Shown: positions 1-7,185 of the stretch, in pieces
How the letters are laid out: each line of letters starts with the position of its first letter
Position numbering within the stretch: position 1 is the first letter of the stretch
Assembly: GCA_047971485.1 (NCBI GenBank)
Contig: JBKDZR010000093.1
Coordinates: 1-11,072 of the forward strand
DNA: 11,072 nucleotides
From: JBKDZR01 sp047971485
GTDB lineage: Bacteria; Pseudomonadota; Alphaproteobacteria; Rhodobacterales; Rhodobacteraceae
Direction: 5' to 3'
Notes under the pieces: generated by a model
What the model saw: the letters and a program-made list of their open reading frames with translations, nothing else
Databases searched by the model: none
What the model was told of the DNA's origin: nothing
Position numbers and translations under genes: made by a program

Positions 1-50
1 GCCGCGCCATCACTGGGGCGGCCCACCGGTCTGGCGCTATGGCTGATGTA

Positions 51-74
51 AGCGCGAAGCTGGAATATCGCGCT
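51..74 (+). terminator. Hairpin next to the left-edge stop codons
   Basis: A perfect 7-bp inverted repeat (AGCGCGA at 51-57 and TCGCGCT at 68-74) has a 10-nt loop. It begins on the last base of the TAA at 49-51, where a terminator for a gene ending at the left edge would sit. There is no T tract after it, so this is a structural guess only. Confidence 0.25.
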
Positions 75-159
75 ACCACGGCTGCCATAAATCGCGTAGC
101 GGGCGGGTTGGGTGCGCCAGCCCCTGGTCCGGCGCTGGCGCGGCTTGGTCTGCTGGTGG

Positions 160-226
160 TAAGGGCCGCTTTGTCTGCAAAGCCGCCTGTCGCAAGCGGT
201 CAATCCTTAGGGCCGTTGGTATCATT
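160..226 (+). repeat. Dispersed intergenic repeat, copy A
   Basis: This 67-bp segment aligns in the same orientation with 7280-7345 (copy B). By hand about 48 of 67 columns are identical with one 1-base gap, including the blocks GCTTTGTC, CTGT, AGGGCC and TTGGTAT. It contains its own hairpin at 164-187: a 6-bp GCTTTG/CAAAGC stem with a TCTG loop, then one mismatch and three further pairs. It lies 41 bp past the stop codon of the minus-strand aldolase gene, and copy B likewise overlaps the end of a minus-strand gene. I do not recognise the family. Confidence 0.55.
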
Positions 227-266
227 GGATCATCTTTTCACGAAACGCGTTAGATGGATCGAGGGG

Positions 267-1316
267 TTATGGGGCTGCCTTCAGGGCGTCCAGAAACGCG
301 TTGATGGCTGCATCGCTTAGTGACCAGTCGCAGACCAGCCGGCCGATCAGCGGGGCGTCTGGATCGCCTTCGGCGGGGCCGTCCCAAGGGTGGTAATCCG
401 CCCCGGCGGCCCACAGGGCGGCGTGCACCCGGCGCGGGGCGCGAAAGAAGACCATGTTCGCCTCAACCGGCCAGACCGGCGGCAGGCCTGCCGCGCGCAG
501 CCCCGCCGTCAGCCGGTCGGCGGCGGCATTGGCCCGGGCCGCCAGGTCCAGCCACAGCCCATCGGTCAGATAGGCGGCCATCTGGGCGGCCAGGTAGCGG
601 TGCTTGGACAGCAGATGAGCGGCGCGCTTGCGGCGCAATGCGAACTCCTGCGCCAGGGCGGGATCGAACAGGATCACCGCTTCTGCGCCCATCAACCCGT
701 TCTTGGTGCCCCCGAAACTCAGCACATCTACCCCGGCCCGCCAACTCAGATCCGCAGGGGCGCAGCCCAGCCGGGCCACTGCGTTGGCGAAGCGTGCGCC
801 ATCCATGTACACCTTCTGGCCGTGATCATGGGCGATGGCGGCAATGCGGGCGATCTGATCGGGGGTATAGAGGGTGCCGTTTTCCGTGGCCTGGGTGATT
901 GTCACCGGGCCGCGCTGCACCCCGTGCACACCCCGCGCGCCGGTTCGGTCCATCCGCAGGGCCAGATCCCCGGGGTCGATCCGACCCTCGCTGGCGGCCA
1001 CCAGGGTCAGCTTGGCGCCACCGCTGAAGAATTCCGGCGCGCCGCATTCGTCCTGCTGGACATGGGCCTCGGGCGCGCAGAATACCGTCTGCCAGGGTTG
1101 GGCCAGCGTGGCCAGGGCCAGGCCGTTGGCAGCGGTGCCGGTGGCCACCAGACAGATGGCGGCCTCGGGGGCCTGAAACAGCGCGCGCAGGTGGTCTGTG
1201 ACCCGTGCAGTCAACGGATCGGTGCCGTAGCCCGGCGCGTAGCCCGTATTGGCCTCGGCCAGGGCGGTCAGCACGCTGGGATGGACCGGGCCGGCATTGT
1301 CAGAGGCGAAGTTCAT
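267..1316 (-). CDS. ltaE: Low-specificity L-threonine aldolase
   Basis: A 349-residue PLP-dependent fold-type I enzyme of the beta-eliminating lyase/threonine aldolase family. It should cleave L-threonine and L-allo-threonine to glycine and acetaldehyde in the cytoplasm. The N-terminus (NFASDN), the His85 region expected to stack on PLP, MDGAR at 171-175 (Asp172 for the PLP nitrogen) and FGGTKNG at 201-207 with Lys205 as Schiff-base lysine are all present, and the length is normal. The start is well fixed: GAGG (minus strand of 1324-1327) lies 7 nt before the ATG, inside the last codons of the upstream gene, and stop and start share one base (TAATG at 1318-1314). Translational coupling with the cysteine-cluster gene is therefore likely. 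The symbol is assigned by function; exact substrate preference (threonine, allo-threonine, phenylserine) cannot be read here. Confidence 0.87.
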   Translation of the reverse strand: MNFASDNAGPVHPSVLTALAEANTGYAPGYGTDPLTARVTDHLRALFQAPEAAICLVATGTAANGLALATLAQPWQTVFCAPEAHVQQDECGAPEFFSGGAKLTLVAASEGRIDPGDLALRMDRTGARGVHGVQRGPVTITQATENGTLYTPDQIARIAAIAHDHGQKVYMDGARFANAVARLGCAPADLSWRAGVDVLSFGGTKNGLMGAEAVILFDPALAQEFALRRKRAAHLLSKHRYLAAQMAAYLTDGLWLDLAARANAAADRLTAGLRAAGLPPVWPVEANMVFFRAPRRVHAALWAAGADYHPWDGPAEGDPDAPLIGRLVCDWSLSDAAINAFLDALKAAP

Positions 1317-1786
1317 TAGAGGTCCTCGATGATGTAGTCTTCCCAGTCATCCTCGGCGACTTCGAATTCGGGCGTGGTCCAGCCGCGTACCGATTGTCCC
1401 GCTGCATGCACCGTTTCCCCGTCGCCCGAAAGCAGCGGATGCCAATCCGGCAAGGGGCGGCCCTCGTGGAGCAACCGATAGGCGCAGGTCATGGGCATCC
1501 AATAGGCGATCTCGGGCAGGGTTTTCGGCGTCAGGACAACGCATTCCGGCACGATCTGTTTGCGGATGTCGTATTGTCCGCACCGACAGCTGTCACCGTC
1601 CAGCAACCGGCAGGCAACCGAGGTAAAGGCGACCTCGCGGGTTTCCGGATCTTCCAGCTTGTTCAGACAGCACTTGCCGCAGCCATCGCACAGTGCTTCC
1701 CACTCGGTCCCGGTCATGTCGCGCAGGCGCACCGTTTCCCAAAAGTGTGGGCGCGGCGGGGGATCGGTGCGGCGGCGGCCGGCCAT
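1316..1786 (-). CDS. ycgN: YcgN-type cysteine-cluster protein (UPF0260)
   Basis: A 156-residue protein of the YcgN/UPF0260 group, related to the CxxCxxCC family proposed to bind zinc or iron. The sequence shows CDGCGKCC at 33-40 followed by C59, C67, C69, C82 and C101, and the family-like stretches EWEALCDGCG and WMPMTCAYRL. Full length matches Escherichia coli YcgN, whose function is not established. A longer open frame extends upstream to 2071, but it runs antiparallel-free through ribF in another frame and has no homology, so I chose the ATG at 1786-1784. This lies one base past the ribF stop (TGA-G-ATG). No Shine-Dalgarno sequence is visible, so it is probably translated by ribosomes finishing ribF. 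The next gene overlaps its stop codon by one base. Confidence 0.85.
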   Translation of the reverse strand: MAGRRRTDPPPRPHFWETVRLRDMTGTEWEALCDGCGKCCLNKLEDPETREVAFTSVACRLLDGDSCRCGQYDIRKQIVPECVVLTPKTLPEIAYWMPMTCAYRLLHEGRPLPDWHPLLSGDGETVHAAGQSVRGWTTPEFEVAEDDWEDYIIEDL

Positions 1787-1787
1787 C

Positions 1788-2738
1788 TCAGAGCTGCGCG
1801 TCGGCCAGGATCCGGCGGGCGGCCAGGCTGTCGGCATCCATCTGGGCCACCAGGGCCGCGACACTGTCAAAGCGTTGCTCGGGGCGCAGGAACCGGACCA
1901 GCGCGATGGACAGTTCCGCCCCATAAAGATCGCCGGAAAAATCGAAGATATGGGTTTCCAGGTTGGGTGTGTTCTGGCCGAACATCGGCCGCACCCCGAT
2001 TGAGGCGACCCCGTGATGTCGGCCCGCATGGGGCCCGTCCAGGATATCGGCCAGCACGGCATAGACCCCATGGTGCGGCTGGTGCAATCCGCTGGTATCC
2101 ATGTTTGCCGTTGGATAATTCAGCGTCCGGCCGCGCTTTTCGCCATGGATGACCGGCCCGTCGATCCGGTGCCAATGGCCCAGCATGGCTCGGGCGTCAC
2201 CGGGGCGGCCGTCGGTCAGGGCCTCGCGGATCCGGGTTGAGGAAATCGGCCGTGCGCTGCCATCGGCGACCAGCAGATCGGCGATCGTCACGCCGAACCC
2301 GAAGCTTTTCCCGAACCTGACCAGATCGGTGGCGTCGCCCCCGCGCCCCTGGCCGAAGTGGAAATCATGACCAACGACCACATGGGCCAGCCCCAGATCA
2401 CGGGCCAGCACATCGCGGGCAAAGGCCTCAGCGCTCAGGCCCGCCAGTTCGGCATCGAACGGCAAGGCGAACAGGCGCTCGACCCCCAGCTTGGCCAGCC
2501 GATGTTCCCGGGTTTCGCGGTTCATCAACCGAAAGGGTGGGGTCTGGGGGGCAAAGAATTCACGGGGATGGGGATCGAAGGTCACCACCCCCAGGGGCGC
2601 GCCAATGGCCTGCCCTTGGGCCCGTGCCAGATCTATCACAACCCGGTGGCCCCGATGCACGCCATCGAAATTGCCGATGGCGGCGCTGGCCCCGTGAAGG
2701 GCCGGGTCCATGGACTTATGATGGTGGGCGATGCGCAT
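1788..2738 (-). CDS. ribF: Bifunctional riboflavin kinase/FAD synthetase
   Basis: A 316-residue cytoplasmic enzyme that phosphorylates riboflavin to FMN and adenylylates FMN to FAD. The N-terminal FAD synthetase half shows the nucleotidyltransferase motif GNFDGVHRGH (22-31), TFDPHPRE (53-60), VGHDFHFG (122-129) and SSTRIR (166-171). The C-terminal flavokinase half shows GEKRGRTLNYPTAN (199-212, with the PTAN metal/ATP-binding motif), HGVYAV and ETHIFDF around Glu261. The length is typical. The Shine-Dalgarno sequence is weak, but the start gives the usual short N-terminal extension before the first motif. It follows the MaoC gene with a 69-bp gap and precedes ycgN by one base. No FMN riboswitch-like leader is visible. 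The 69-bp gap contains only a GC-rich partial hairpin (GGGCGC 2766-2771 with GCGCCC 2787-2792). Confidence 0.95.
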   Translation of the reverse strand: MRIAHHHKSMDPALHGASAAIGNFDGVHRGHRVVIDLARAQGQAIGAPLGVVTFDPHPREFFAPQTPPFRLMNRETREHRLAKLGVERLFALPFDAELAGLSAEAFARDVLARDLGLAHVVVGHDFHFGQGRGGDATDLVRFGKSFGFGVTIADLLVADGSARPISSTRIREALTDGRPGDARAMLGHWHRIDGPVIHGEKRGRTLNYPTANMDTSGLHQPHHGVYAVLADILDGPHAGRHHGVASIGVRPMFGQNTPNLETHIFDFSGDLYGAELSIALVRFLRPEQRFDSVAALVAQMDADSLAARRILADAQL

Positions 2739-2807
2739 GGCCGCTGCCTAGCCCCAGCCACCGCCGGGCGCAAGCACCCAGCGTTCGCGCCCCGGCCCGG
2801 ATGGTCC

Positions 2808-3263
2808 TCAGGTGCGGCTGGGCGCCAGAACCGTGGCCTCCCCCGAGATGACCAGGCGCGAACCGACCCGGGCCTCACAGGTCAGGGTGACCTTGCGCTT
2901 GTCGGCCCGGATCTCGTTGACTGTCACCGTGGCTGTTACCGTGTCGCCGATGGCCACCGGGCCGTGGAAGCGCAGGGACTGACCCAGATAGATGGTTCCA
3001 TGGCCGGGCAGCCGTTCCCCCAGCAACCCGGAGAACAGGCTGGCCGACAGCATCCCATGGGCAACCTTCTGGCCAAAGACCGAGGCCTGCCCGGCGGCGT
3101 CATCGAAATGGATCGGGTTCCAGTCCTCGCTGACTGCGGCGAATTTCTCGACCAGATCCGGGTCGATACGCTTGGTCAGGGATCTGGACATGCCAAGACG
3201 CAGGTCTTCGACGAAAACCGTACCGATCCCGGTTTGGGCCTTATCCTGCGTATTCTCCCCCAT
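2808..3263 (-). CDS. MaoC-family dehydratase (R-specific enoyl-CoA hydratase-like)
   Basis: A 151-residue single hot-dog-fold protein of the MaoC/PhaJ type. Members hydrate trans-2-enoyl-CoA to (R)-3-hydroxyacyl-CoA or act on other acyl-CoAs. The catalytic signature is visible: D47-W-N-P-I-H52, followed by VAHGM at 68-72, with the usual GHGT and FHGPVAIGDT segments after it. The size fits a single-domain member. It lies between the HAD gene (42-bp gap) and ribF (69-bp gap) on the same strand. The gap before it is AT-rich and has a TATTAT on the minus strand (3288-3283) that could be a -10 element, but no clear -35 was found. No Shine-Dalgarno sequence precedes the ATG; the run of C residues there is unusual. 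The acyl-CoA substrate is unknown. Confidence 0.87.
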   Translation of the reverse strand: MGENTQDKAQTGIGTVFVEDLRLGMSRSLTKRIDPDLVEKFAAVSEDWNPIHFDDAAGQASVFGQKVAHGMLSASLFSGLLGERLPGHGTIYLGQSLRFHGPVAIGDTVTATVTVNEIRADKRKVTLTCEARVGSRLVISGEATVLAPSRT

Positions 3264-3305
3264 GGGGGTGTTTATGACAGCAATAATATTTCTCGCAAGT
3301 CCTTA

Positions 3306-4181
3306 TCAGCGCAACATACCGATGGTGTAGGTCGGGGACATGCGCAAATCGGCCAAATGCCCGGCCAGTTTCTCTGCATCCGGGCCGTCCGGACCCGTGC
3401 CCGTCACCTCGCCTGACAGGCCGCCACTGATAAACAGAAAATCCAGATCCTCGCCCAGGGCCCCGGCCATGTCGGTGCCCGGTCCGTCGCCGATCGCCAG
3501 GATCCGGTCCTCGGCAATGGGGCCCAGCCCGGTCAGACGCTGCCGCGCCACGTCATAGATTGGCGGATGCGGTTTGCCGAAATAGAGGCTCTGACCCCCC
3601 ATCTCGGTATAAAGTGCAGCGATGGCCCCGGCGCAGAAGATCCGCTGATCGCCCCGGTCCACGACGATATCGGGATTGGCGCACAGCAGCCTGAGGCCCC
3701 GTGCCTTGGCCGCGATCAGACGGGCGCGATAGGTGTCGGGGGTTTCGGTGCTGTCATCTTCCAGACCGGTGCAGACAATGCCTTCGGCTTCGTCAAAGGG
3801 GACCAGATCGACCGGTGCGCCGGGCAGGCCCTTGGGCAGGTCGGTAAAGAAGTACCTGTCCCGGTCCGGCCCCAGATGCCAGACCTTACGGCCTACGACC
3901 CCGGCCATCATGCCCGCCTGGGCGGCATCGCCTGACGTGGCGATATCGTCCCAGCAATCACGCGGGGCGCCCAGCCCATCCAACTGCCGGGCGACACTGT
4001 CGCGGGGGCGCGGCGAATTGGTGACCATGATCACCTTGCCGCCCCCGGCGCGAAAGGCCTGAAGCGCGGCAATGGCTTCGGGGAAGACCCGCACCCCGTT
4101 ATGCACACAGCCCCACAGGTCGCAGAACAGCGCGTCATAGGAAGCGGAAATCTCAGCCAGTGAGCGGATGATTCGGGTCAT
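3306..4181 (-). CDS. HAD class IIA hydrolase (TIGR01459-type)
   Basis: A 291-residue HAD-superfamily phosphatase-like protein of the NagD/class IIA kind. Visible motifs are FCDLWGCVHNG (19-29, motif I), VTNSPRP (motif II, with Ser), FGKPHPPIYD (motif III lysine) and GDGPGTD (motif IV). Motif I reads D21-L-W23, so the second aspartate of the canonical DxD, normally the general acid/base, is tryptophan. From memory this is typical of the TIGR01459 subgroup rather than a local mutation. An in-frame ATG lies 15 bases upstream (4196), but I prefer 4181 because GAGG (minus strand of 4187-4190) stands 5 nt before it. The physiological substrate is not known. The gene follows ppaC after a strong hairpin, so it is either expressed by read-through or has its own unseen start. 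Confidence 0.85.
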   Translation of the reverse strand: MTRIIRSLAEISASYDALFCDLWGCVHNGVRVFPEAIAALQAFRAGGGKVIMVTNSPRPRDSVARQLDGLGAPRDCWDDIATSGDAAQAGMMAGVVGRKVWHLGPDRDRYFFTDLPKGLPGAPVDLVPFDEAEGIVCTGLEDDSTETPDTYRARLIAAKARGLRLLCANPDIVVDRGDQRIFCAGAIAALYTEMGGQSLYFGKPHPPIYDVARQRLTGLGPIAEDRILAIGDGPGTDMAGALGEDLDFLFISGGLSGEVTGTGPDGPDAEKLAGHLADLRMSPTYTIGMLR

Positions 4182-4202
4182 GGAAGCCTCGGCCATGGAA
4201 AT

Positions 4203-4234
4203 GGGCCGCGCGTCCCCAGGGATCCGCGCGGCCC
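4203..4234 (-). terminator. Strong GC hairpin after ppaC
   Basis: A perfect 10-bp inverted repeat (GGGCCGCGCG at 4203-4212 and CGCGCGGCCC at 4225-4234) has a 12-nt loop that can itself pair three bases. It starts 12 bases after the ppaC stop on the minus strand, as expected for a terminator or 3'-end stabiliser. No T run follows (ATTTCC). Only 21 bases separate it from the start codon of the next gene, so it may attenuate rather than fully end transcription. Confidence 0.55.
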
Positions 4235-4246
4235 GGTCTTGGAGGA

Positions 4247-5164
4247 TCAGAGCGTCAGGGACGGGATGATCTGTTTCTTGCGGCTCATGATGCCGGGCAG
4301 GACCACGGCATCGCCGGTCACGCTGGCGCCAAAGCTTTTCTCGGCGAGGGTTTTCACCGTGTCGTTGGGCACCAGCAGCGTCGCCTCTTCGCGCAGGATA
4401 TCGACGACAAACAGCAGCACCTCATCGACGCCATCCTCTTGCGCGACGGTGGCCATGCTGTCGATCAGGCTGGCCTTGCGGCCCAGCGGGATTTCGGGCG
4501 CCGTGGTTTCCAGCACCGAGACACGGAAGTTTTTGCCGCCGACCTCGTATTTCTTGCTGTCCATGCGGATCAGTTCCGCATCGGAAAAAGCCGACACATC
4601 TGATTTGGCGGCGAACATCTCGGCGGCATAGGCTGACAGGTCGATCCCCAGATCCCCGGCCAGTGCCTTGGCCACGGCCCGGTCCTGATCGGTGGTGGTC
4701 GGCGAGCGGAATTCCAGCGTGTCAGACAGGATGCACGACAGCATCAGCCCCTTGATCGCCTCGGGCATCCGGGCCACGTCATCGCCCATCAGATCATGCA
4801 TGATGGTCGCGGTGCAGGCCACCGGCTTGATGGTGATGTCGATGGGTGCCTTGGTTTCCAGCCCGCCGGTCAGCTTGTGGTGGTCGATGATCTGGACGAT
4901 CTCGGCCTCGGCGATATCGGCGGGCAGTTCGGCGGGGTTGTTGGTGTCCACGACAACCAGGGTTTGGCCCTTGACCGAGGACACGATCTCCGGCTTGGCC
5001 ACGTTCCAGCGCTGAAGGACAAAGGCGGCTTCGGTGTTGGGTTCGCCCAGCAGCACCGCCTCGGCGGGCTGGCCACGCTGTTTGCTGAGATACCAGGCCC
5101 AGATCAGCGGTGCGCCGGTGGAATCGGTGTCGGGGGCCATGTGGCCAAGGACTTTGATGGTCAT
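4247..5164 (-). CDS. ppaC: Manganese-dependent (family II) inorganic pyrophosphatase
   Basis: A 305-residue cytoplasmic DHH-family enzyme that hydrolyses pyrophosphate to two phosphates and so drives biosynthetic reactions. All expected metal and substrate motifs are visible: H8, D12 and D14 in GHMAPDTDS; D73 in DTNN; D94-H95-H96; D148 in ILSDTL; and the C-terminal SRKKQ motif (294-298) that binds phosphate. The length equals that of typical short family II enzymes, with no CBS-domain insertion. The frame is open upstream to 5254, but the start at 5164 gives the canonical MTIKVLGHM N-terminus and has GGAA 8 nt before it. A good promoter lies at 5196-5224, giving a predicted leader of about 25 nt. 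It is the first gene of the minus-strand block and is followed by a strong hairpin. Confidence 0.95.
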   Translation of the reverse strand: MTIKVLGHMAPDTDSTGAPLIWAWYLSKQRGQPAEAVLLGEPNTEAAFVLQRWNVAKPEIVSSVKGQTLVVVDTNNPAELPADIAEAEIVQIIDHHKLTGGLETKAPIDITIKPVACTATIMHDLMGDDVARMPEAIKGLMLSCILSDTLEFRSPTTTDQDRAVAKALAGDLGIDLSAYAAEMFAAKSDVSAFSDAELIRMDSKKYEVGGKNFRVSVLETTAPEIPLGRKASLIDSMATVAQEDGVDEVLLFVVDILREEATLLVPNDTVKTLAEKSFGASVTGDAVVLPGIMSRKKQIIPSLTL

Positions 5165-5195
5165 CGTGACAGTTCCGTTGCAAGAGATTGCGGGC

Positions 5196-5224
5196 CTTAT
5201 AGGCTGGCTGTGTGTCCGTGTCAC
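5196..5224 (-). promoter_or_regulatory. Predicted sigma-70-type promoter of ppaC
   Basis: On the minus strand, GTGACA (-35, 5224-5219; 5 of 6 consensus bases) is separated by exactly 17 bp from TATAAG (-10, 5201-5196; 5 of 6). Transcription would begin near 5189, about 25 nt before the ppaC ATG and upstream of its GGAA ribosome binding site. This is the clearest housekeeping-type promoter in the window. Confidence 0.65.
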
Positions 5225-5320
5225 GATGCCGCGCTGCGTGGGGGGGCGCCCCAAACGACGGGTTTGTCCGGCAGGGCGGGCTGCGCAAGCGGGCCCGAAT
5301 TCATGCCGTTGACGGAAAGT

Positions 5321-5353
5321 CCATGAAACGGGGGCCTTCCTGTGGTTTCATGG
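5321..5353. repeat. 9-bp inverted repeat upstream of the PDZ-protein gene
   Basis: CCATGAAAC (5321-5329) and GTTTCATGG (5345-5353) form a perfect inverted repeat with a 15-bp spacer, ending 33 bp before the start codon at 5387. The arms are centred 24 bp apart. It could be an operator bound by a dimer or a hairpin in the mRNA leader. No convincing -35/-10 pair is visible for this gene, so the two cannot be told apart. The rest of the 5225-5386 stretch shows only a 10-bp GGGGCGCCCC palindrome (5243-5252) and a small CAAAC/GTTTG hairpin (5252-5266). Confidence 0.4.
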
Positions 5354-5386
5354 GGTGGATCTGACTGGCAGGGACAGGAGGGAAAT

Positions 5387-6982
5387 ATGGTGGAAATGCA
5401 TGAAACGGCCGTCGGCCGTGATGTCCATCGGATGAGGCGCGGTGCCTTGGGGCGATTGCTGTCGGCCCTGGCCTGTGCGGTGATCCCGGCAACACATGGT
5501 CTTGCCCAGGATGACAGCCTGATCCCCTTTGTTGCACGTGCCCCGCTGGACGGCGCTTCGGCGCTGGTGCGCGAGATGATGGGCTTTGAACTGGCCTATG
5601 GGCCGCAGGGGTTTGTCCTGGGCGGCTATAACCTGTTGAATCCGGAACTGGCCGGGGATTTCGATAGTGACCGGATCTTGCCCCAGGTGGATGTGCAGCC
5701 CCTCCAAGGACCGCGGTTGAATTGCAGGGATATGGCCTGTGTGGAAAACGCGCTGCAGGCCGGGGTCAGGTTCATCCAGCCCGGGGGCAAGCCGCTTGAT
5801 CCGGACCAGCGCGGGGGGCCGGCCTTTCTGGTCACGCTCAGCCGCCCGACTGCGCTGGAAACGGCCTATGAACGCGCCCGACAGATCGCCTATGCGGCGA
5901 CCGGTATCCTGTATCCGGCCAAACGCGGGTCGTTGGGCGTGATCGCGGCTGTTGCGCCGGCCAGTCCGGCTTATGCGGCGGGGCTGCGTGCGGGGGACGA
6001 TCTGACCAGGATTGGTGATGGCCCTGCGAATGCCGGGAGCTTGGCGGGCCTGGCCCGGCGCGGGGCGCCGATGACCCTGTTCTGGCGGGCTCAGGGGGCG
6101 GGCCGTGAACAGCAGGCCGGGCTTGTGCCGCGTGTCGGGGCGCTTGGGGTCGTGGATGGGATCGTCCGGATCGGGGGCGATGACGGGGCGGATGGCGATG
6201 CCCTGCCTGCGCCGTTCCGCACCCTCACCAATGACAAGGGGCTGATGGCGTTGGTGCTGGAACAGCCCGATCTGGCGCCTGAACATGACCGCCGTGTCGC
6301 CGCGCTGCGTATTCTGGAGGGCTGGAGCGGCAATCCCATCGCCCGGGCCTGCATGGTCCCGCCGATTGAGCGGATCGATATCCGCACCTCAATCACCATG
6401 ACCGAGACCAACCTGGCCGGGCAGACGCGCACGTCGCTGGATACCTCAAGCGTTGCTCCATTGTTCGTCGAGGCCCGCTTCGTGCCTTTCGTGCACTCCA
6501 TGAGCGCGTCTTGGTCTTCGCCGGAAACCACCGGCCCGGTTGAGGCGGCGGCGGCCCGGATCGTGCAACTCGAAGGCTGCGCCGGTCCCACCGTCCACAG
6601 GCTGACCGCCGGGATCGCCGCCCTCGCCGGTATTGCGCTGCCGGCGAGGGCGGATGGGATGTCCGGGGGTCAGCCCGCTTGGCGCCAGTTCCTTGCCCAA
6701 TGCTATCCGGCCTATATGCAGGCCGCCCGCGCGGAGGGCCGCAATGTGGGCGACCGCGGGGCGGTGGGGTTGTGTGTCTGTGCCGAATATGGGGCGGCCG
6801 AGTATGGCGATCCGGATCTTTACCGACGTTACCGCGCCTGGTCGTTCGACGGCGTGCCGCAGGATACGCTGCAGGCGATTTGGGATCGGACGCAGAATGG
6901 CGCTTGCAGCCGGGCAGGTAATCCGTTGGCGGCCGAACTGGTGCGGCGATACGAAATCTTTCTGCACGATAACGGGTTGTGA
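5387..6982 (+). CDS. Exported PDZ-domain protein of unknown function
   Basis: A 531-residue protein that I do not recognise as a named family. The start at 5387 has a perfect AGGAGG (5376-5381) 5 nt upstream; an upstream in-frame ATG at 5342 lacks one. Residues 15-40 look like a signal peptide: Arg15/Arg17/Arg18, a hydrophobic LLSALACAVIPA, and a likely cut after GLA40. The protein is therefore probably periplasmic. Around 179-245 is a PDZ-like segment: GSLGVIAAV, then SPAYAAGLRAGDDLTRIG, the usual ligand-groove and GL.(A/P)GD pattern. No HtrA-type or C-terminal-processing protease catalytic motif is visible. The mature protein has eight cysteines: a CRDMAC pair near 113-118, C322, C398, and C439, C463, C465 and C507 in the C-terminal domain, consistent with disulfides. 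It stands alone between divergent ppaC and convergent lysR. It might be an adaptor, inhibitor or envelope-stress protein, but nothing proves this. Confidence 0.8.
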   Translation: MVEMHETAVGRDVHRMRRGALGRLLSALACAVIPATHGLAQDDSLIPFVARAPLDGASALVREMMGFELAYGPQGFVLGGYNLLNPELAGDFDSDRILPQVDVQPLQGPRLNCRDMACVENALQAGVRFIQPGGKPLDPDQRGGPAFLVTLSRPTALETAYERARQIAYAATGILYPAKRGSLGVIAAVAPASPAYAAGLRAGDDLTRIGDGPANAGSLAGLARRGAPMTLFWRAQGAGREQQAGLVPRVGALGVVDGIVRIGGDDGADGDALPAPFRTLTNDKGLMALVLEQPDLAPEHDRRVAALRILEGWSGNPIARACMVPPIERIDIRTSITMTETNLAGQTRTSLDTSSVAPLFVEARFVPFVHSMSASWSSPETTGPVEAAAARIVQLEGCAGPTVHRLTAGIAALAGIALPARADGMSGGQPAWRQFLAQCYPAYMQAARAEGRNVGDRGAVGLCVCAEYGAAEYGDPDLYRRYRAWSFDGVPQDTLQAIWDRTQNGACSRAGNPLAAELVRRYEIFLHDNGL

Positions 6983-7082
6983 GGGGGCTTTGTCGGCTGG
7001 ATGTGTGGGCGGAAAACGGGCGATCTGTCGGGGGATAGGCCTTGGTGATTGCCCTGCTTTGGCGTTGCGAATGGCCGCCATA

Positions 7083-7114
7083 GCCGTGAACCTCTGAGGT
7101 CGCGCTGTCACGGC
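7083..7114 (+). terminator. Hairpin downstream of the PDZ-protein gene
   Basis: GCCGTGA (7083-7089) and TCACGGC (7108-7114) pair perfectly over 7 bp, and the 18-nt interval holds a second short palindrome, ACCTC-T-GAGGT (7090-7100). It lies 100 bp past the stop codon. There is no T tract, so a role in ending the PDZ-gene transcript is only possible. Confidence 0.25.
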
Positions 7115-7185
7115 AATCATAAGGTGCACCCGTGCCGGCCGGGGGTGCCGCACCGCAGCCCGATGGTGCGCAGCTTAGCGCATGT

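Larger units (their letters stand above)
1..266. other. Left-edge stretch without an assignable gene
   Basis: No gene can be assigned here. On the plus strand, two frames entering from the left edge stop early, one at TAA 49-51 and one at TGA 44-46. Either could be the last codons of a gene mostly outside the window, and 15 or so codons are too few to choose. A minus-strand frame from an ATG at 88-86 runs off the left edge, but it has no ribosome binding site and no recognisable start. What can be seen are small hairpins (51-74 and 71-101), a hairpin at 164-187 and a repeat copy at 160-226. The last part, about 215-255, is more AT-rich and lies just downstream of the minus-strand aldolase gene. 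Confidence 0.5.

Noticed and set aside
390..1319. Long plus-strand open frame (309 codons) opposite the threonine aldolase
   Set aside because: Gly/Gln/His-rich translation without motifs, antisense to a gene with all catalytic residues; a typical GC-rich shadow frame.
1787..2071. N-terminal extension of the ycgN frame to 2071
   Set aside because: The extra 95 codons overlap ribF in another frame and match no part of the YcgN family, whose normal length is reached from 1786.
2739..2807. Possible FMN riboswitch upstream of ribF
   Set aside because: The gap is only 69 bp and shows none of the conserved FMN-aptamer segments.
1205..3416. Plus-strand open frames of 315 and 352 codons opposite ycgN, ribF and the MaoC gene
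   Set aside because: They run antisense to three well-supported genes, lack recognisable domains and have no convincing ribosome binding site.
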